A DNA stretch of 64,000 bases. Source: Cheiracanthium punctorium. Its lineage: Eukaryota; Arthropoda; Arachnida; Araneae; Cheiracanthiidae. The stretch is taken from NCBI GenBank assembly GCA_038373885.1, contig JAWZYV010013024.1:185143-249142 (forward strand), in the 5' to 3' direction. The translations under genes and the position numbers were made by a program. Below are positions 33,360 to 45,030 of this stretch, piece by piece (the stretch's first letter is position 1; the number at the start of each line of letters is the position of its first letter). The notes below the pieces were generated by a model that was not told the DNA's origin, ran no database searches, and worked only from the letters and a program-made list of their open reading frames with translations.

Positions 33360-33759
33360 TGAAAGGTTGATGGAATCACTTTCTAAAAATGTATAACATC
33401 ATTAAAAGTTCATATAATACTTTACCAAAAAATAAAACTTTAAAAACAATTTTTAAATATTAATTGGGATATTTATATAAATAAAGTAAAACGAATAGAG
33501 CTATACCTATTCACATTAGTTAGTTTTAAATACTGTTTGTATTATTTTCAACATAGCGACATGACTTTGATTTAAAAAAAGTAAATAGTGCGACTTTGTA
33601 AACAATACAGATAGCAGTGTGAGGTAGGTGATTAGCATTCATTGATATAACTTCTACTCTACTTTAAAAACAGGTTAAAAGTTGGAAACATTTGGTATTG
33701 ATTAAAAACGTACTATCATTTAAAGATTAATTAAAAGCAGGTTTGCATGGCTGAAACAT

Positions 33760-34190
33760 AACTTATCCTGAACTAAAAAAAGCATTACCGATCGCTCGTA
33801 CCGTTACATCGCCGTAACTTCTGTCTGCTGTCTAACTGCTTAACTGCGACGATCTGCCTCGATTACGGCGAAAGCTCCTCCTTTTATTTATCACCGCCGA
33901 CGGCGCATCACATTTCTAAGTTGTTCCCCAGCTGCGCGATTGAACGGCGTTTACCGAGCTTCTAAAGCGCGCGGGTGATTGGGCGATCAGCTTGTAGCAG
34001 TTTCTCCGGGCGATGTTCACTGCGCCAACCAACCATTATACTTGTCCAAGATGGCGGCTGTTACGAACCGGAGATTTGTGCTGTGCGTGTTGACGCAAGC
34101 CAAGATTTTAGCGAGGTTTTAGCGAGGTAATTTGAGCCCTTTTATTGCAGCCTTTAAAGTTGGAAAGTTTCACAATTCAGGTAAGTCTGA
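33760..34190 (-). promoter_or_regulatory. Candidate LTR promoter region of a Copia element
   Basis: A GC-rich, CpG-containing segment in otherwise AT-rich DNA. Read on the minus strand, it has GCCGCCATCTTGGACAAGTA, then a TATA-like GATAAATAAAAGGAGG, and about 30 bp further GCAGATCGTCGCAGTTAAGC, where transcription could start. It lies downstream of a minus-strand Copia C terminus, where a 3' LTR is expected. The full LTR borders are not visible, so a host promoter or another element is possible. Confidence 0.35.
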
Positions 34191-35261
34191 AAGTTAAATA
34201 GACATAAGAGATGGGATATTTATTGTTCACAAATAGCTATTGGGAAGAAAAGCCCCTCCTCCCAGCTCTTATGGACTGCAATTTGCCAGCACTTCAGATA
34301 AAAGCAACAATCAAACATTTTAACCATTTATAAATGCAAGTAACAATAAAACAATGTGCAAATCAATTTATATATGTAGGCGAGTAACGAGCAAGTAATA
34401 TGTTTCAAAAGATTAATAAAACAATGTACTAAGAAAACTTTAAAACAATGTTCCATTCAATTCAAAAATATAGGCAGGCAAGACTTCAAAAATTAACTTT
34501 TGCAATTACATTATGTAGTATCAGAAATTTTTAAAACAATGTTCTCAAATACCTTTCAATATATAAAGTCCCTTTTAAACATTTAAAATCACTTTTCATT
34601 TTAAACCACATGTTACACCAACAAATTCAAAAATAATTATGCAAAATCATTCACTAAAGCATTACAAACATTTCTATACTTCACACAGTTATATATGTTT
34701 AATTTCACAGTTAGGATTTTAACTTATCGGGTTGTCCCATGCTCGAACGACGCGAAAGGCAATTAATTACCTCCATAAAAGATTTAAAAATACAAAGATT
34801 CTAAACATTAATTTTGATACCTTAAACTTTAAATTCTAAACAATGAAAATCTTAAACGTTTAAACTCTTAAACACTAATCCAACCACCAAAAACCTTAAT
34901 CAACTAGAAAAATACAGTATATTAGTGCAAAAATTCGTTAAAAAGGAAGATACGTTATATAACTGCAAAAATTTCAAACAACATTATGACATGATAATGA
35001 TTAATGACTTGGTGATCACCAAAGATTCAAATATGCACAACCTTTATGCACATACCTTTTACGCATACCTTACGCATAATTCACACATATCTTGGCCAAG
35101 GATTTTCACACACCAAACTTTCATTCAATGACATGAAAAACAATTGCATAAATGACATATTTACAAAATGAAAAAAATGACACTTTTCAAAACACATTAA
35201 TACTTTATCAAACATTAATTAGCAAAATTCAAAAATTATGGTGGTGGATCCAAAAAAAATA
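34191..35261. other. Stretch without a gene, possibly LTR body
   Basis: AT-rich, with repeated AAAACAATGT…TTCAAAA motifs (34340-34560). No gene. It lies between the Copia stop codon and the promoter-like segment, consistent with being inside a very long LTR or being unrelated AT-rich DNA. Confidence 0.35.
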
Positions 35262-35374
35262 TCAAAAACTTTGAACCTCAAACACATCCTCAACAAACTT
35301 TTTCAATTCATTTTGAGTGATAGGCTTAGTGAAAATGTCGGCCATATTAGATTTACTCCACTCCAACGATTTAG
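35262..35374 (-). pseudogene. Copia polyprotein C terminus
   Basis: A minus-strand frame reading TKSLEWSKSNMADIFTKPIT, then ELKKFVEDVFEVQSF, and stop. 'MADIFTKP' near the stop is the hallmark of the end of the Ty1/Copia RNase H domain. Nothing upstream of the 24-bp repeat at 35375 continues the frame, so only the last 35 or so codons are present. Confidence 0.75.
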
Positions 35375-35398
35375 TACACTCCAACTTGCCTAATAACT
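35375..35398 (+). repeat. 24-bp direct repeat, copy 2
   Basis: Identical to 33336-33359. It lies exactly where the Copia frame is cut off. Confidence 0.85.
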
Positions 35399-36182
35399 AA
35401 AAACTTACTTATTTTTTATAAGTCAAATCAATCCTACTTTCTTTTAAACTATGAATCAGTCTGTGATGTCCTCATAAAAAGGCGTTGTTTTAATTCAGAT
35501 ATCACTAATTTTAAAAGCTCTTTAAAATTCCCCATGTTTAAAGAATTTTCTCGCTCTCCATTCCTCTTAATGCCAGTTCTTGCTTACTTAAAAACAATAC
35601 TGCTTTGATGGGTAATTGCATGAAGCGTCTATTCAGGCTTACCTTCTTGATAAATTCTGCAATATAAAGTCAAGAGTTTTCCTTTAATGCGTCAGCAATT
35701 TAGATCCCACTTCTTATCAACTCCTTAAATTTTAAAGAATTATTTAAATGCTTGATTGAGCTTTCATGTGTTTTACATGCTCGTGTGATGGTGGATAATC
35801 CATCCTATCCAGTACCATTCCAAACGTTCTTTTTTTTATCTCAACGATTAAACACGGCCAACAAAACATTTTTTTGTAAATAAAAACTGCCGCATAGCCA
35901 CGAGAATAATGCATATCATGATGAATGGAAGCTACGACCATGCTGAGACGAACCTGCCTTTTTCTTATGAATGGACAATTTTGGTGTCTGTCTATTTTCT
36001 TTTAGTGGTTGTCGTTTATCATCTTCTTTCCATGTGTTAAACGGAGTTTCAAGCAAGACACAAACTGGATAATAACAGGGATTCCAATAGATTCCAATAA
36101 CACATGGACACAGTAACAAATAAAGCTAAAAACTTTCAACCTTCCCAGACAAAAACAAAACCCTATTGTTTCCATTAGAATG
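35399..36182. other. Stretch without a gene
   Basis: No recognised gene; short frames only. Confidence 0.5.
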
Positions 36183-36190
36183 GGCTAGAA

Positions 36191-36467
36191 CAGCGGTTCT
36201 CAACCTTTTAACGTTGTGCCCCACCCCCAACAAAGGCTAACTTACATAGGCGTCCCCCCCCCCCCTCACATTTTTCAGCATACATTGAGTTTCTTAATCT
36301 TTAATAATGAACATTTTAAGCGAAAATGGATATATTTTTGAGTAAAAATGAGAATAAATAAGATGATTTTTTAATAACATGCATCACTACTTGCTCTATA
36401 GTTTTTCTCGCCCCCCCCCCTGCAAACGTTTTGTGGGGGGGGGGGTGGCTCAGGTTGAGAAACGCTG
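36191..36467. mobile_element. hAT MITE, CAGYGGTTCTCAACC type
   Basis: 277 bp with ends CAGCGGTTCTCAACC and GGTTGAGAAACGCTG (14 of 15 matching when inverted). The 8-bp target duplication GGCTAGAA is perfect at 36183-36190 and 36468-36475. These ends match a widely known animal hAT (Charlie-like) terminus. The interior has C and G runs next to each end. No coding capacity. Confidence 0.85.
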
Positions 36468-37159
36468 GGCTAGAACATATATTCTGTGTCTATTCTCGTC
36501 CGAGCCAATCAGTTCGTCGAATTCACTACTGCAGCTAAAGTCAGAAAAAAATCGTTCAGCTGAGTCTTAGCTAAAACACCCTATGCTATCCTAAGCCGGA
36601 AAAAGTGCTTATGTAGTCGTTACCATGGCAACAGTGCTACCAATTCCTTAATCAGTGGTGAGGGCTGTACCAACGACTTTCGCAGTTGAATTGCGGGAAG
36701 ATTAAAGGGTTTTTTTTTTTCCTGAATGAGCAATCCGGCCATTACTACAATACATTTTTTGAGATTTTTTTTAAAATTTACCATAAGAATTCCATAATTC
36801 TGATCTGAATTTAAGAAAATTTATAGAATAAATTATTTTAAAGTATGCACTGATAATTTCAAGTGCAGCCCGGCAGTACTTGCTGTATCCCACGAGCTGC
36901 CACTGTGGGCAAAAAACTGATCTAGAGCACAAAAGGTGCGTCTTTTCTTACGCTTGCAGAGGGGCACTGGGGGGGGGGGGGGAATAAACTTCATTCAGTT
37001 CAAACCGAATCCCCGTTTGCATGCGCAGAAATACGATTAACTTCCGATTTCCGGCTGACTAATATTAAAATGTCTGTATCTGAAGTTCTATAAGCTAAAT
37101 AGAAACAAATTCCTCAAACGTATTTCAAAGGCTGAAATATTACACTTTAACACACATAT

Positions 37160-37696
37160 GGGCAACTGCTAGCTCGCGGGCCAGATGTGGCCCTCCACGG
37201 CTTTTGATTCAGCCCGCCGAACATTACAAAACTCCATATAAACCATTCAATATCCCATATAAATCTCAATTATGCGGCATCTTCCGATCGGAAAGAGATT
37301 TCTTCGGATTTTTAAAATTATATTTTGCGATTTTAAAAATTTTGTCAAATACTTCGCCAAAAAGTTACTTTTATTAGCAATGTTTGGCACTAGATGGCGC
37401 TAAAAATCCGTACGTACTAAGATAAGTGCTTCGCATTTTCCTCACTAGATGGTAGCACACGGTAAAAGCACGTTTGGAAACAGAACTCCTTAGAACATTT
37501 TGCGTTGTAGATTTTTCAGCCATGGAGGTTATATTTTGCGTGTAGCTAGGAATTTTCGGATGTAAACAGTAAATTTGCGAATGGCAACACTGCACTTTCC
37601 TGCGATCGCGTATGCAGAGAGAGTATTTATTATCGTTCACATGTGTGGTTGTTTACATTTGATTTTACTTAAAACGAATTTAACGTATGCATTAAA
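37160..37696 (+). other. Upstream region of the hAT transposase gene
   Basis: 37160-37215 (GGGCAACTGCTAG, CGCGGGCCAGATGTGGCCC) looks like the left terminal region of a hAT element. The remainder is leader sequence without a long frame. The matching right end near 44.9-45.0 kb could not be confirmed. Confidence 0.4.
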
Positions 37697-38495
37697 ATGT
37701 CAAAGCGATATTATCAATGTTACAAGGAAGAATATTTGGAAACATTCAAATTCATCCAGAAATAGAGATTAGGAACAAATCATGCATTCTGCACGTTTTG
37801 CCGAAGCGACATAAGCATTGCCCACGGAGGCAAACATGATATTATTTTGCATTCAACTACTACAAAGCACAAAGAAGCAGCCAAGGTAGTAGAACCAAAT
37901 CAATCTGTGACGTCTTTTTTTGGAACCAGCGATTATTCTGTGATAAATGCGGAATGTTTATTCACATCGTTCTTGATAGAACACAACATACCTTTAAATT
38001 GCAGCGACCATGCAGGGATGTTATTTAAAAAAATGTTTCCTGACAGCAAAAGAGCCAAGAAATGTGGCTGTGCACGCACAAAAAGCACAGCCATATTAAA
38101 GGAAATGTTAGCAAATAAATTTGAAGAGATCGTGACGACTTTAAAGAATACGTCCTTTTCTATATCAACTGATGGGAGTAACGATGTTGATACTAAGTTT
38201 TATCCAATAGTTGTGCCTTTTTTCAATAAAACAATTCAGCAGGTTACATCAAACCTGTTGTGTGTACCATCCTTAGTAGGGGATGCTACAGGACAGAACA
38301 TTGGAAAACTTTTGGTAGATAGTCTAGATTCAAAAAATATTCCTGTTTCAAATTGTATTGCATTCAGCTGTGACAATGCACCTGTTATGATTGGTCATAG
38401 ATCGGGCGTAGCATCAGTTTTAAAACAGCAACATGAAAATATTGAAATTATAGGCTGCCCATGCCATCTCATAGATTTAACTGCTTCAAAAACAG
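37697..38495 (+). pseudogene. hAT transposase, N-terminal half
   Basis: Starts MSKRYYQCYKEEYLETF, with an in-frame TAG at 37763, then HAFCTFCRSDISIAHGGKHD, a BED-type zinc finger (C-x2-C … H-x5-H). After it come CLFTSFLIEHNIPLNCSDHA, FSISTDGSND (first catalytic Asp), and SCDNAPVMIGHRSGVASVL with GCPCHLIDLTAS. These are the standard hAT landmarks of the ZBED/SCAND3-like branch. The frame ends abruptly at about 38495, where CAGGCATGAAAATC begins a repeat. The rest of the gene resumes at 43600. Confidence 0.9.
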
Positions 38496-39504
38496 GCATG
38501 AAAATCTTCCGCTTTTCGGCGGATTTCCGCTTTTTTTTTTTGGAAGACCTCCGCTTTCCGAAAATGTTTTAAAACCTTTCCGCTTTAAAAAAAAAAAAAC
38601 AAAAAAAACAGTGATTACCGAACTTAAAGCAAAACATAGCGGACATACCAGAGTAACAAGAGGACGATAATGCGCGCCTGGGATGTACGTTTTTACTGCA
38701 TCTCGCACTGCGCCTAGACTAAAGTCAGCTAGAGTGCAATGTTACTGATTTCCTGAGTTGGTAAATTCAAAACTTAGTTCAGAGGGGCAAATTCTTATTT
38801 TAGATCTTTGATGTTTCGAAAGGCATCTGATACATAATTATGTACTTGGCGAACTACTACACAACAATAATTATCTATCGAGACCTTTCGCCACTGGAAA
38901 ACCGTTGTCGGTGAGCTATTGTTGCTCGTGACATGTTTTTATTGCTGTTTTGCGCACTTGATGCATCTATACATTTTTTTCACGGACACGTACCAGCTTA
39001 AATGATACTTCTATTGTGGACTATTGAGAAAATTGCAGATTTATCGAATATATTAGAAAACGTGGATTGAAAACGAAATGTTTGTGGTCATTTTCGGATC
39101 CAAAAATTTGCTTGGTTTTGGAAAAATCGTCGGCCGAACGAGAACTTCCAGACATTTTATGAATGCTAAACTGGAATTTTTGTTTAAATAAAGCAAACTG
39201 ACAGTCTACACGACAAATAAAACTTGTATAAAAGTGCAGCTTTTAGTAATGGTATTTAAAATATGAATCTTGTCGTATTCCTTTAGGTCTTCAACATGCA
39301 AAGGAAGTAAAATAATTTATGGTAGTTTAAATATACTTTTCTTAAATAAATTATTAATAATAATTCCAATAAATAAATACATCGATATTTATAGCTATTA
39401 AAACGTACATGTCTTAATTTTATGCTGAATAAAAGAATAATGCTTTTTTAAAATGTGAGTTAATGTTAAGAAATCCATAAGAAAAAGAAAACCAAAAATT
39501 TCAG

Positions 39505-39554
<50 letters not shown>

Positions 39555-39892
39555 AGTTACGCGGATTTTACTAAAAATATGTACCGTAACTTCGTGAAAA
39601 GTTAACTAATGGTAAGACCACGGACGGATTAAAGGGATTGGGGGGGGGGAGGAGCGATTACTCCTCCGCTACAGGAAAAAGAAATTCTATTTTACTTCCA
39701 TAAACTAGACAAATTTCAACTAACCGACCATAAAATTGCATTAATCCGTCCTTAGGCAAGACGTATCGCCTCCTTAAATAAATACAAAGATTACTTTTAT
39801 TAATCATTTATGAAAATGTACATAACCAAGCAAAAAAAAAAAAAAAGAAAGAAAAGATCATTACTAATTTTCATGGGTCAATCCACATAATA

Positions 39893-39967
39893 CAGTACAA
39901 AGCCGAAAATCCGGAATGGACGGGACAACGGCGATTCCGGATTCTCGGAATTTCCGGAATATTGGTC

Positions 39968-40008
<41 letters not shown>

Positions 40009-40752
40009 GCGGCTATGTCAGGGATTACGGGGTCTTGCCGTGAACTATGTATTTTTATAAACGTTTTTCGAAATCTCCGCGATCCGTAGGTTGTACTGTA
40101 GAAATTGTTCTATTGAATTTACTTTAAAAAAAAGAAAAAAAAAAAGAAAAGAAAAAAAAAAGGCGCCCTACTAATTGCTGCGTATATATTGCTTGCCCAA
40201 TAACGTGAACGTAATCACAACTTAAAATAAAAAAAAAAATCTTCCAGTATCAAAGGATAAAAAGATATAACAGCAATTTTTATCGCCATCCCATGCACTA
40301 AAACACTGATTGTGGGTGCGCAGACGTTCCCCCCCTTCACCGGAGTGACTGGAGCCGGTTTGTCTGTGACTGGAGCTTTCACTTTCCAAACAAGTTGTTA
40401 CATTCTTGTCTTCATTGCACGTGCTTACTGATATTTTTATTTATGCGTTTTTTTAAACAAGGCTTCCAATGGTATTTACGCTAATGTATGTTTTTACTGC
40501 AGACTTGAATGATGTTATAAAGAGTTTAATTAATTTATTTGCCTCCTTAGAAAGAATAACATTAAATTAAAAATAATATCTCTACCGATTATTAAAGCTT
40601 AAATGCTTTAACAGGAAGTGTCTCCACCCCCCTTTTTGCGTTTCTGTTTAGAAATAACAGTTAAATCTTTGGAATGCAAAGAAGGAAAGTTAGGTCACGA
40701 GTCAGATTTTACCCTGAGGTTTTGGATATATATATATATATATATACTATAC

Positions 40753-40825
<73 letters not shown>

Positions 40826-40996
40826 ATTGATGCTATTGTTATGATAACAAACTAGTATAATGCTTGAGCATCCTGTAGTTTATTTATTTATTTATTTTTT
40901 TTTTTTTTGAGGGAAGGGAAAAAACTGAAATCCAAAAAATGTCCGGTTTTTTGGTCTTTCCGGTTTTTAGGCGTCCGGATTTTCGGCGCTCTACTG
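39893..40996. mobile_element. pogo/Tigger-like MITE
   Basis: Left end CAGTACAAAGCCGAAAATCC and, inverted from the right, CAGTAGAGCGCCGAAAATCC. Both are flanked outward by TA. The ends resemble Tigger-type termini (CAGTAGA…AAAATCCGGA). The interior holds a 34-bp A run (39972-40005) and the TA/TG repeat; no transposase. Confidence 0.65.
40725..40826. repeat. TA/TG microsatellite
   Basis: About 40 bp of (TA)n interrupted by CTATAC, followed by about 54 bp of nearly pure (TG)n. Lies inside the pogo-like MITE. Confidence 0.95.
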
Positions 40997-42602
40997 TACT
41001 TAATTTTAAACAACATTCAATTGATACTCTCTCTGGGTTAAAAGTTAACGAAATATGAAATTTAAAAATGCTCTTTATTAAAAATTCGCGTTCGCAATTG
41101 GGGGAAAAAAAAAAAAAGAAAGAAATTGAGGCGACTAGGCGACACAAGTCATGTTTTAACGTCTCAGCAGAATTCGCTCTCTTGCTTTATTAGCCAGCTG
41201 GCTGAGTGAAGACAAAACAATAACAACCTTCTCGATGTTGACGCGGCATCGGTACCTCGGTTTGTGAAGGCCCGTTTTCCCCCGTATTACATAAATTATT
41301 ATTTTTTTTTAAAGCACATTCAAAATTTGGTTCTTCTGCATATCGGACGGAAATATTTCTAAAATGGTTTGACGAAGCTTGTCCACACCTGTAACTACAA
41401 CGATGCTTTAAATGACATAATGGGGGGGGGGGGAAATTCAAATGCTCCCTGCATGCCGACATGCCGTCACTTCAAGTGCATCTATGTGCTTTATTTTCTA
41501 CAGAAATAAATTTGTTAGCATCGGCTTCACTGGAGCTTGCGCGCTAACTACAGATCAAAAAGCAAGATCAATATACTAAGTTTTTTTGCAAAAGAAATTT
41601 ATTTCAGCCAGATAGTCCGTGAAAAAAATCCCTTTTTGACATGCATAGTCCGCGGACTATACTAGCGAAATTATGGTAATTAACTATCCCCGATCGCCGG
41701 GTTCCATATTTGCCAACTGAACTTCAATCTATTTGCAGCCTTTTGGTAAATGAATAATTTTAAAAACAAGATGTAAAACAGAGTTTTTAATACTCTATTG
41801 TTAAATTAAAATTTAAGGTATTTTAGTAACTCAACAGAAAAGTATTATTTTCCCCATAATATGTTTATTGATTTCTGAAACATTTTCACTTCAATTTTAA
41901 AATCAGGAAAATCGCTATTTCGTTTTATTCTCATGTGCAGGTTTTTCTTTGGTAATTATTTTTACAGTTAATTTTAAAAAGCATAATCTTGTGAGTTGGT
42001 ATTTTGCAGCTAATATACGAAGGAGCAGAACATATGTCCCTGTCATAAGTTCCACTTCTGTGTGCTGATGTGCTGCAAGACTGCTAAGATTCTAAAATTT
42101 TACCTGAGAAAATATTTAGACATTTATTAAAGAATTATTCTTTTTCCAATAAAACAAGAAAACTTCACTTTTATTCTATCATTTGAATGCTTATTTTAGA
42201 AAATGCCAATGCCATATGTATAATTTTTCATTCCATTTCTGATCAAAATTAAAAAAAAAAAAAATAGGTCTTAAAATTTTTGAGAATCAATTTTTTATTT
42301 TATTTTCATATCAAAAGAATAATCTGAAATTTGGATGTGAGACTTATGATTTGTTTTGATCTAGGATTTTACGATATTGTTTAAGATAATTATTTTAAAT
42401 AATTATAGCCTGCTTTCTTTTAATAAATATTGTATATCTAAAACTGATTATTAAACATTTACAGTGCATAATTATTTTCTTCAGGATCACAGTTGTGGTT
42501 GAAATTTAAATGGTAGAAATTGTTTAGTACACCATTTAGTTTAACAGTGGTTGAATTTAAGCTCGCACATTATTCCCCAGTTCCATGTTTTTGCATTATC
42601 AA

Positions 42603-42745
42603 CAGGTGCGTAGCATGGAAAATTTTTCGGGAGGAGAGATGAACTTATATGTGTATAAATAGATGGAATTTCATCACTAATCCAAACATTTCGGGGGGGG
42701 GGGGGAGATATATCCCGATATCCCCCCCCCCTGGCTATGCCCCTG
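42603..42745. mobile_element. hAT MITE, 143 bp
   Basis: Ends CAGGTGCGTAGC and, inverted, CAGGGGCATAGC. The 8-bp target duplication ATTATCAA is perfect at 42595-42602 and 42746-42753. The interior has a long G run (42692-42705) and a C run. Confidence 0.85.
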
Positions 42746-42917
42746 ATTATCAACCTTGTTATATATGCCTGAAAAAACGTGCACGTAAATTTTTCAATTT
42801 TTTGCTGGAAAATATGTCCACGTGTATTTCCTCTTTTTTGCTCTTCAGCTGTTTTCATGCCTGCAAAAAGCTCTGCATGTTTGCCATTTAATATTGATTA
42901 AGTTTTGATTGACATAA

Positions 42918-43598
42918 TGTTACGAATTTTCGGGGCAACCCACTGCTCTGGGGCTTAAAATGGTTTAAAATTCGTATTCTACGCTTCAAATAGATAAATT
43001 TTGCTTTTTGTTGCATCAAAATCGGCCAATTAGAACCGGAGATACGGAGGTTTCGGTTTCCCATTCAAATGTATGGGATTTCTAGAAAACTCGAGAAATA
43101 TTAGTCCTAGAGCTTAGATCTCTGCACTTTTGAGGACTTATTTTTGGCGCCAAATTTGGCGATATTTTGCCAAAAGTCGCCAAGCTTGTGAAGAGCTCTC
43201 AGTACGCTTGTTTTGTGCGAACTGATAGTGCTATAGAAGCTGTGTTTTAGCTTGCTTTGTGAAGCTGTTAAAGTGCTGTGTGTAAATTCTTCATTGCTGT
43301 GTCTTAAGGGATAGTGTACTATATCCCTTGAATATTTCCATGGAATTTTTGCCTGTAAAAGTGACTTATTTTGTGTGAGAAATACAGCATTTATGAGAGC
43401 TTCTGATCCAAGCGGATTGTTAAAAGCACGTTACTGCTAGATTGTGCTTGTGAATTGTGTGCAGCTGATTGATCTACGAAGTTCTAGAAGAAATAAAGTT
43501 TGTGTTCCATCCTGACAAGTGACTTTTTACTTGAACTTTTTACACCAACTGGACTTTAGAACGACGAACCCCAGGAGTAGCAGAGTAATTCCGCAACA
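42918..43598 (+). repeat. Putative solo LTR (Gypsy-like)
   Basis: 681 bp from TGTTACGAATTTTCGGGG to TAATTCCGCAACA, i.e. TG…CA with inverted-complementary outer bases (TGTTACG / CGCAACA). An AATAAA signal lies at about 43493, 100 bp before the end. Inner flanks GGGCAACCCACTGCTCTGGG and CCCCAGGAGTAGCAGAG are loosely mirrored. The right border falls exactly where the hAT reading frame resumes. Flanks ATAA and ATAT match at three of four bases only, so a target duplication is not proven. A long DNA-transposon MITE is the alternative. Confidence 0.5.
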
Positions 43599-43599
43599 A

Positions 43600-44871
43600 T
43601 ATATTATTATTTACAGAAGAGTTAAAAAAGAATAGATAGACTCAAGCTGCTACAGGAGTTTCACGAAACAGATATTAAAAAAGTCCTTAAACATGTTAGT
43701 ACTCGTTGGCTGTCTGTGGGAAGTGTTTAGACCGTATTATTCAGCAGTGGTATATCAGCTCTGGTCACTTTTTTCAAAGAGGAAACAATGAAAGTAACAG
43801 AAGTTACTCCTTTCATTTTTTACTATTCCCTCTATAAAAACAGCCCATGAAAGTGTTGATGAAATTCAAATTACTCAACCAGAAAGCAAGAAAACTGATA
43901 AAAAATTGAAAAGAAAATGAGAGACATCAAAACAGCCTTCTACCTCGAAGAAGCAGAAAAATAGTAATGCCATAAGTTGTGAAGAAAGATTATTTTATTT
44001 TTTAACCACTGATGTTAATAAGGCTTACTGTTTGTTCCTGTCCTACATTATAGCAGTGTTTGAAAAAGCTAATGCAAAGCTTCAGTCTGCAGAACCACAC
44101 ATTCATGTATTAAAATTGTTATTATTGAATTTATATAAAGAAGTGCTGTTTAAATTTATAAAACCTAGTGCTATAAAATCACAGGACGACCCTTTAAAAA
44201 TTCCATATCATGACAGAAGTAACCAAAAAGACGATGCAGATATTTTAATTGGAAATGCAGCAGTTGAAGTTGAAAAATCGCGAGCAGATAAAAATGCATT
44301 TTATGAAAATATTAAGAAATATTACACAGCAGCATGCGATTATATGCGTAATAAATTTCCTTTCAACTCGGAGTTTCTACAGCATGCAGAAGTTGCTCAA
44401 CTATCCAACATTGAAAATGCCTCATTTTCTAGTATAAAATATTTTATTGAAAAATATTCCGTTTTAAGGAGTAGAACAACTGATGAAATGATTCATTCAT
44501 TGCAAGTAGAATTCAGCAAACTTCAAGTTTTGGATATTCCTGAAAGCGTAAGCAGCAAAGAGCGTATTGATGCACAGCGGTTTGCAGTAGGTGAATTGAA
44601 TAATTTCGCTGGTGAACTTGAATTCAAGAACATTTCTGAGGTCATGTTAACAATTTTGACTATTCCACACAGTAACTCGAAATGTGAGAGGATCTTCAGC
44701 CAGTTAAAGAAAAACAAAACCGATTTCAGATATACTATGTCAAATGACACTTTAGAAAACTCATTAGTATTAAAATCTTCACGAAATGCTAAATGCTATG
44801 AGCAGGTCTTCGATAATAATTTTCTAAAAAAAGCAAAATCTTGTTCAACAGCATTTGTTAATACAAAATAA
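43600..44871 (+). pseudogene. hAT transposase, C-terminal half
   Basis: Resumes IYYYLQKS, stop, KRIDRLKLLQEFHETDIKKV, then VSTRWLSVGS, the conserved hAT 'TRW' block. After frame changes, the 279-codon frame 44032-44871 carries CLFLSYIIAVFEKANAKLQ-type sequence and the dimerisation region: IPHSNSKCERIFSQLKKNKT, then MSNDTLENSLVLKS. The conserved CERIFSQLK block is the hAT C-terminal signature. Stops in the first 400 bp show decay. Followed by an AT-rich tail with AATAAAAATA. Confidence 0.9.
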
Positions 44872-45030
44872 TAAAAATATATTTATTGATTGATATAAAT
44901 AAATAATTTCTTTGTTTATTTTCACATTTAAAAAAAATTGCATATTTATAATGTATGTATTGCAGTGCGCTACTGCAATATGTCGTGTTAGGACTACAGA
45001 TTTTCCACCTTAGCAAATTGGCACCTATGA

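Larger units (their letters stand above)
38496..43598. other. Composite insertion splitting the hAT gene
   Basis: About 5.1 kb separate the two halves of the hAT gene. It begins with a CAGGCATGA-type repeat end (38496) and contains a 43-bp T run (39508-39550), a pogo-like MITE, a TA/TG microsatellite, a hAT MITE and a putative solo LTR. No gene is visible at 38700-39500 or 41000-42600. Some hAT codons between the halves appear lost. Confidence 0.7.

Noticed and set aside
40618..40830. Open frame ending in alternating Cys-Val
   Set aside because: The translation is created by the TA/TG microsatellite.
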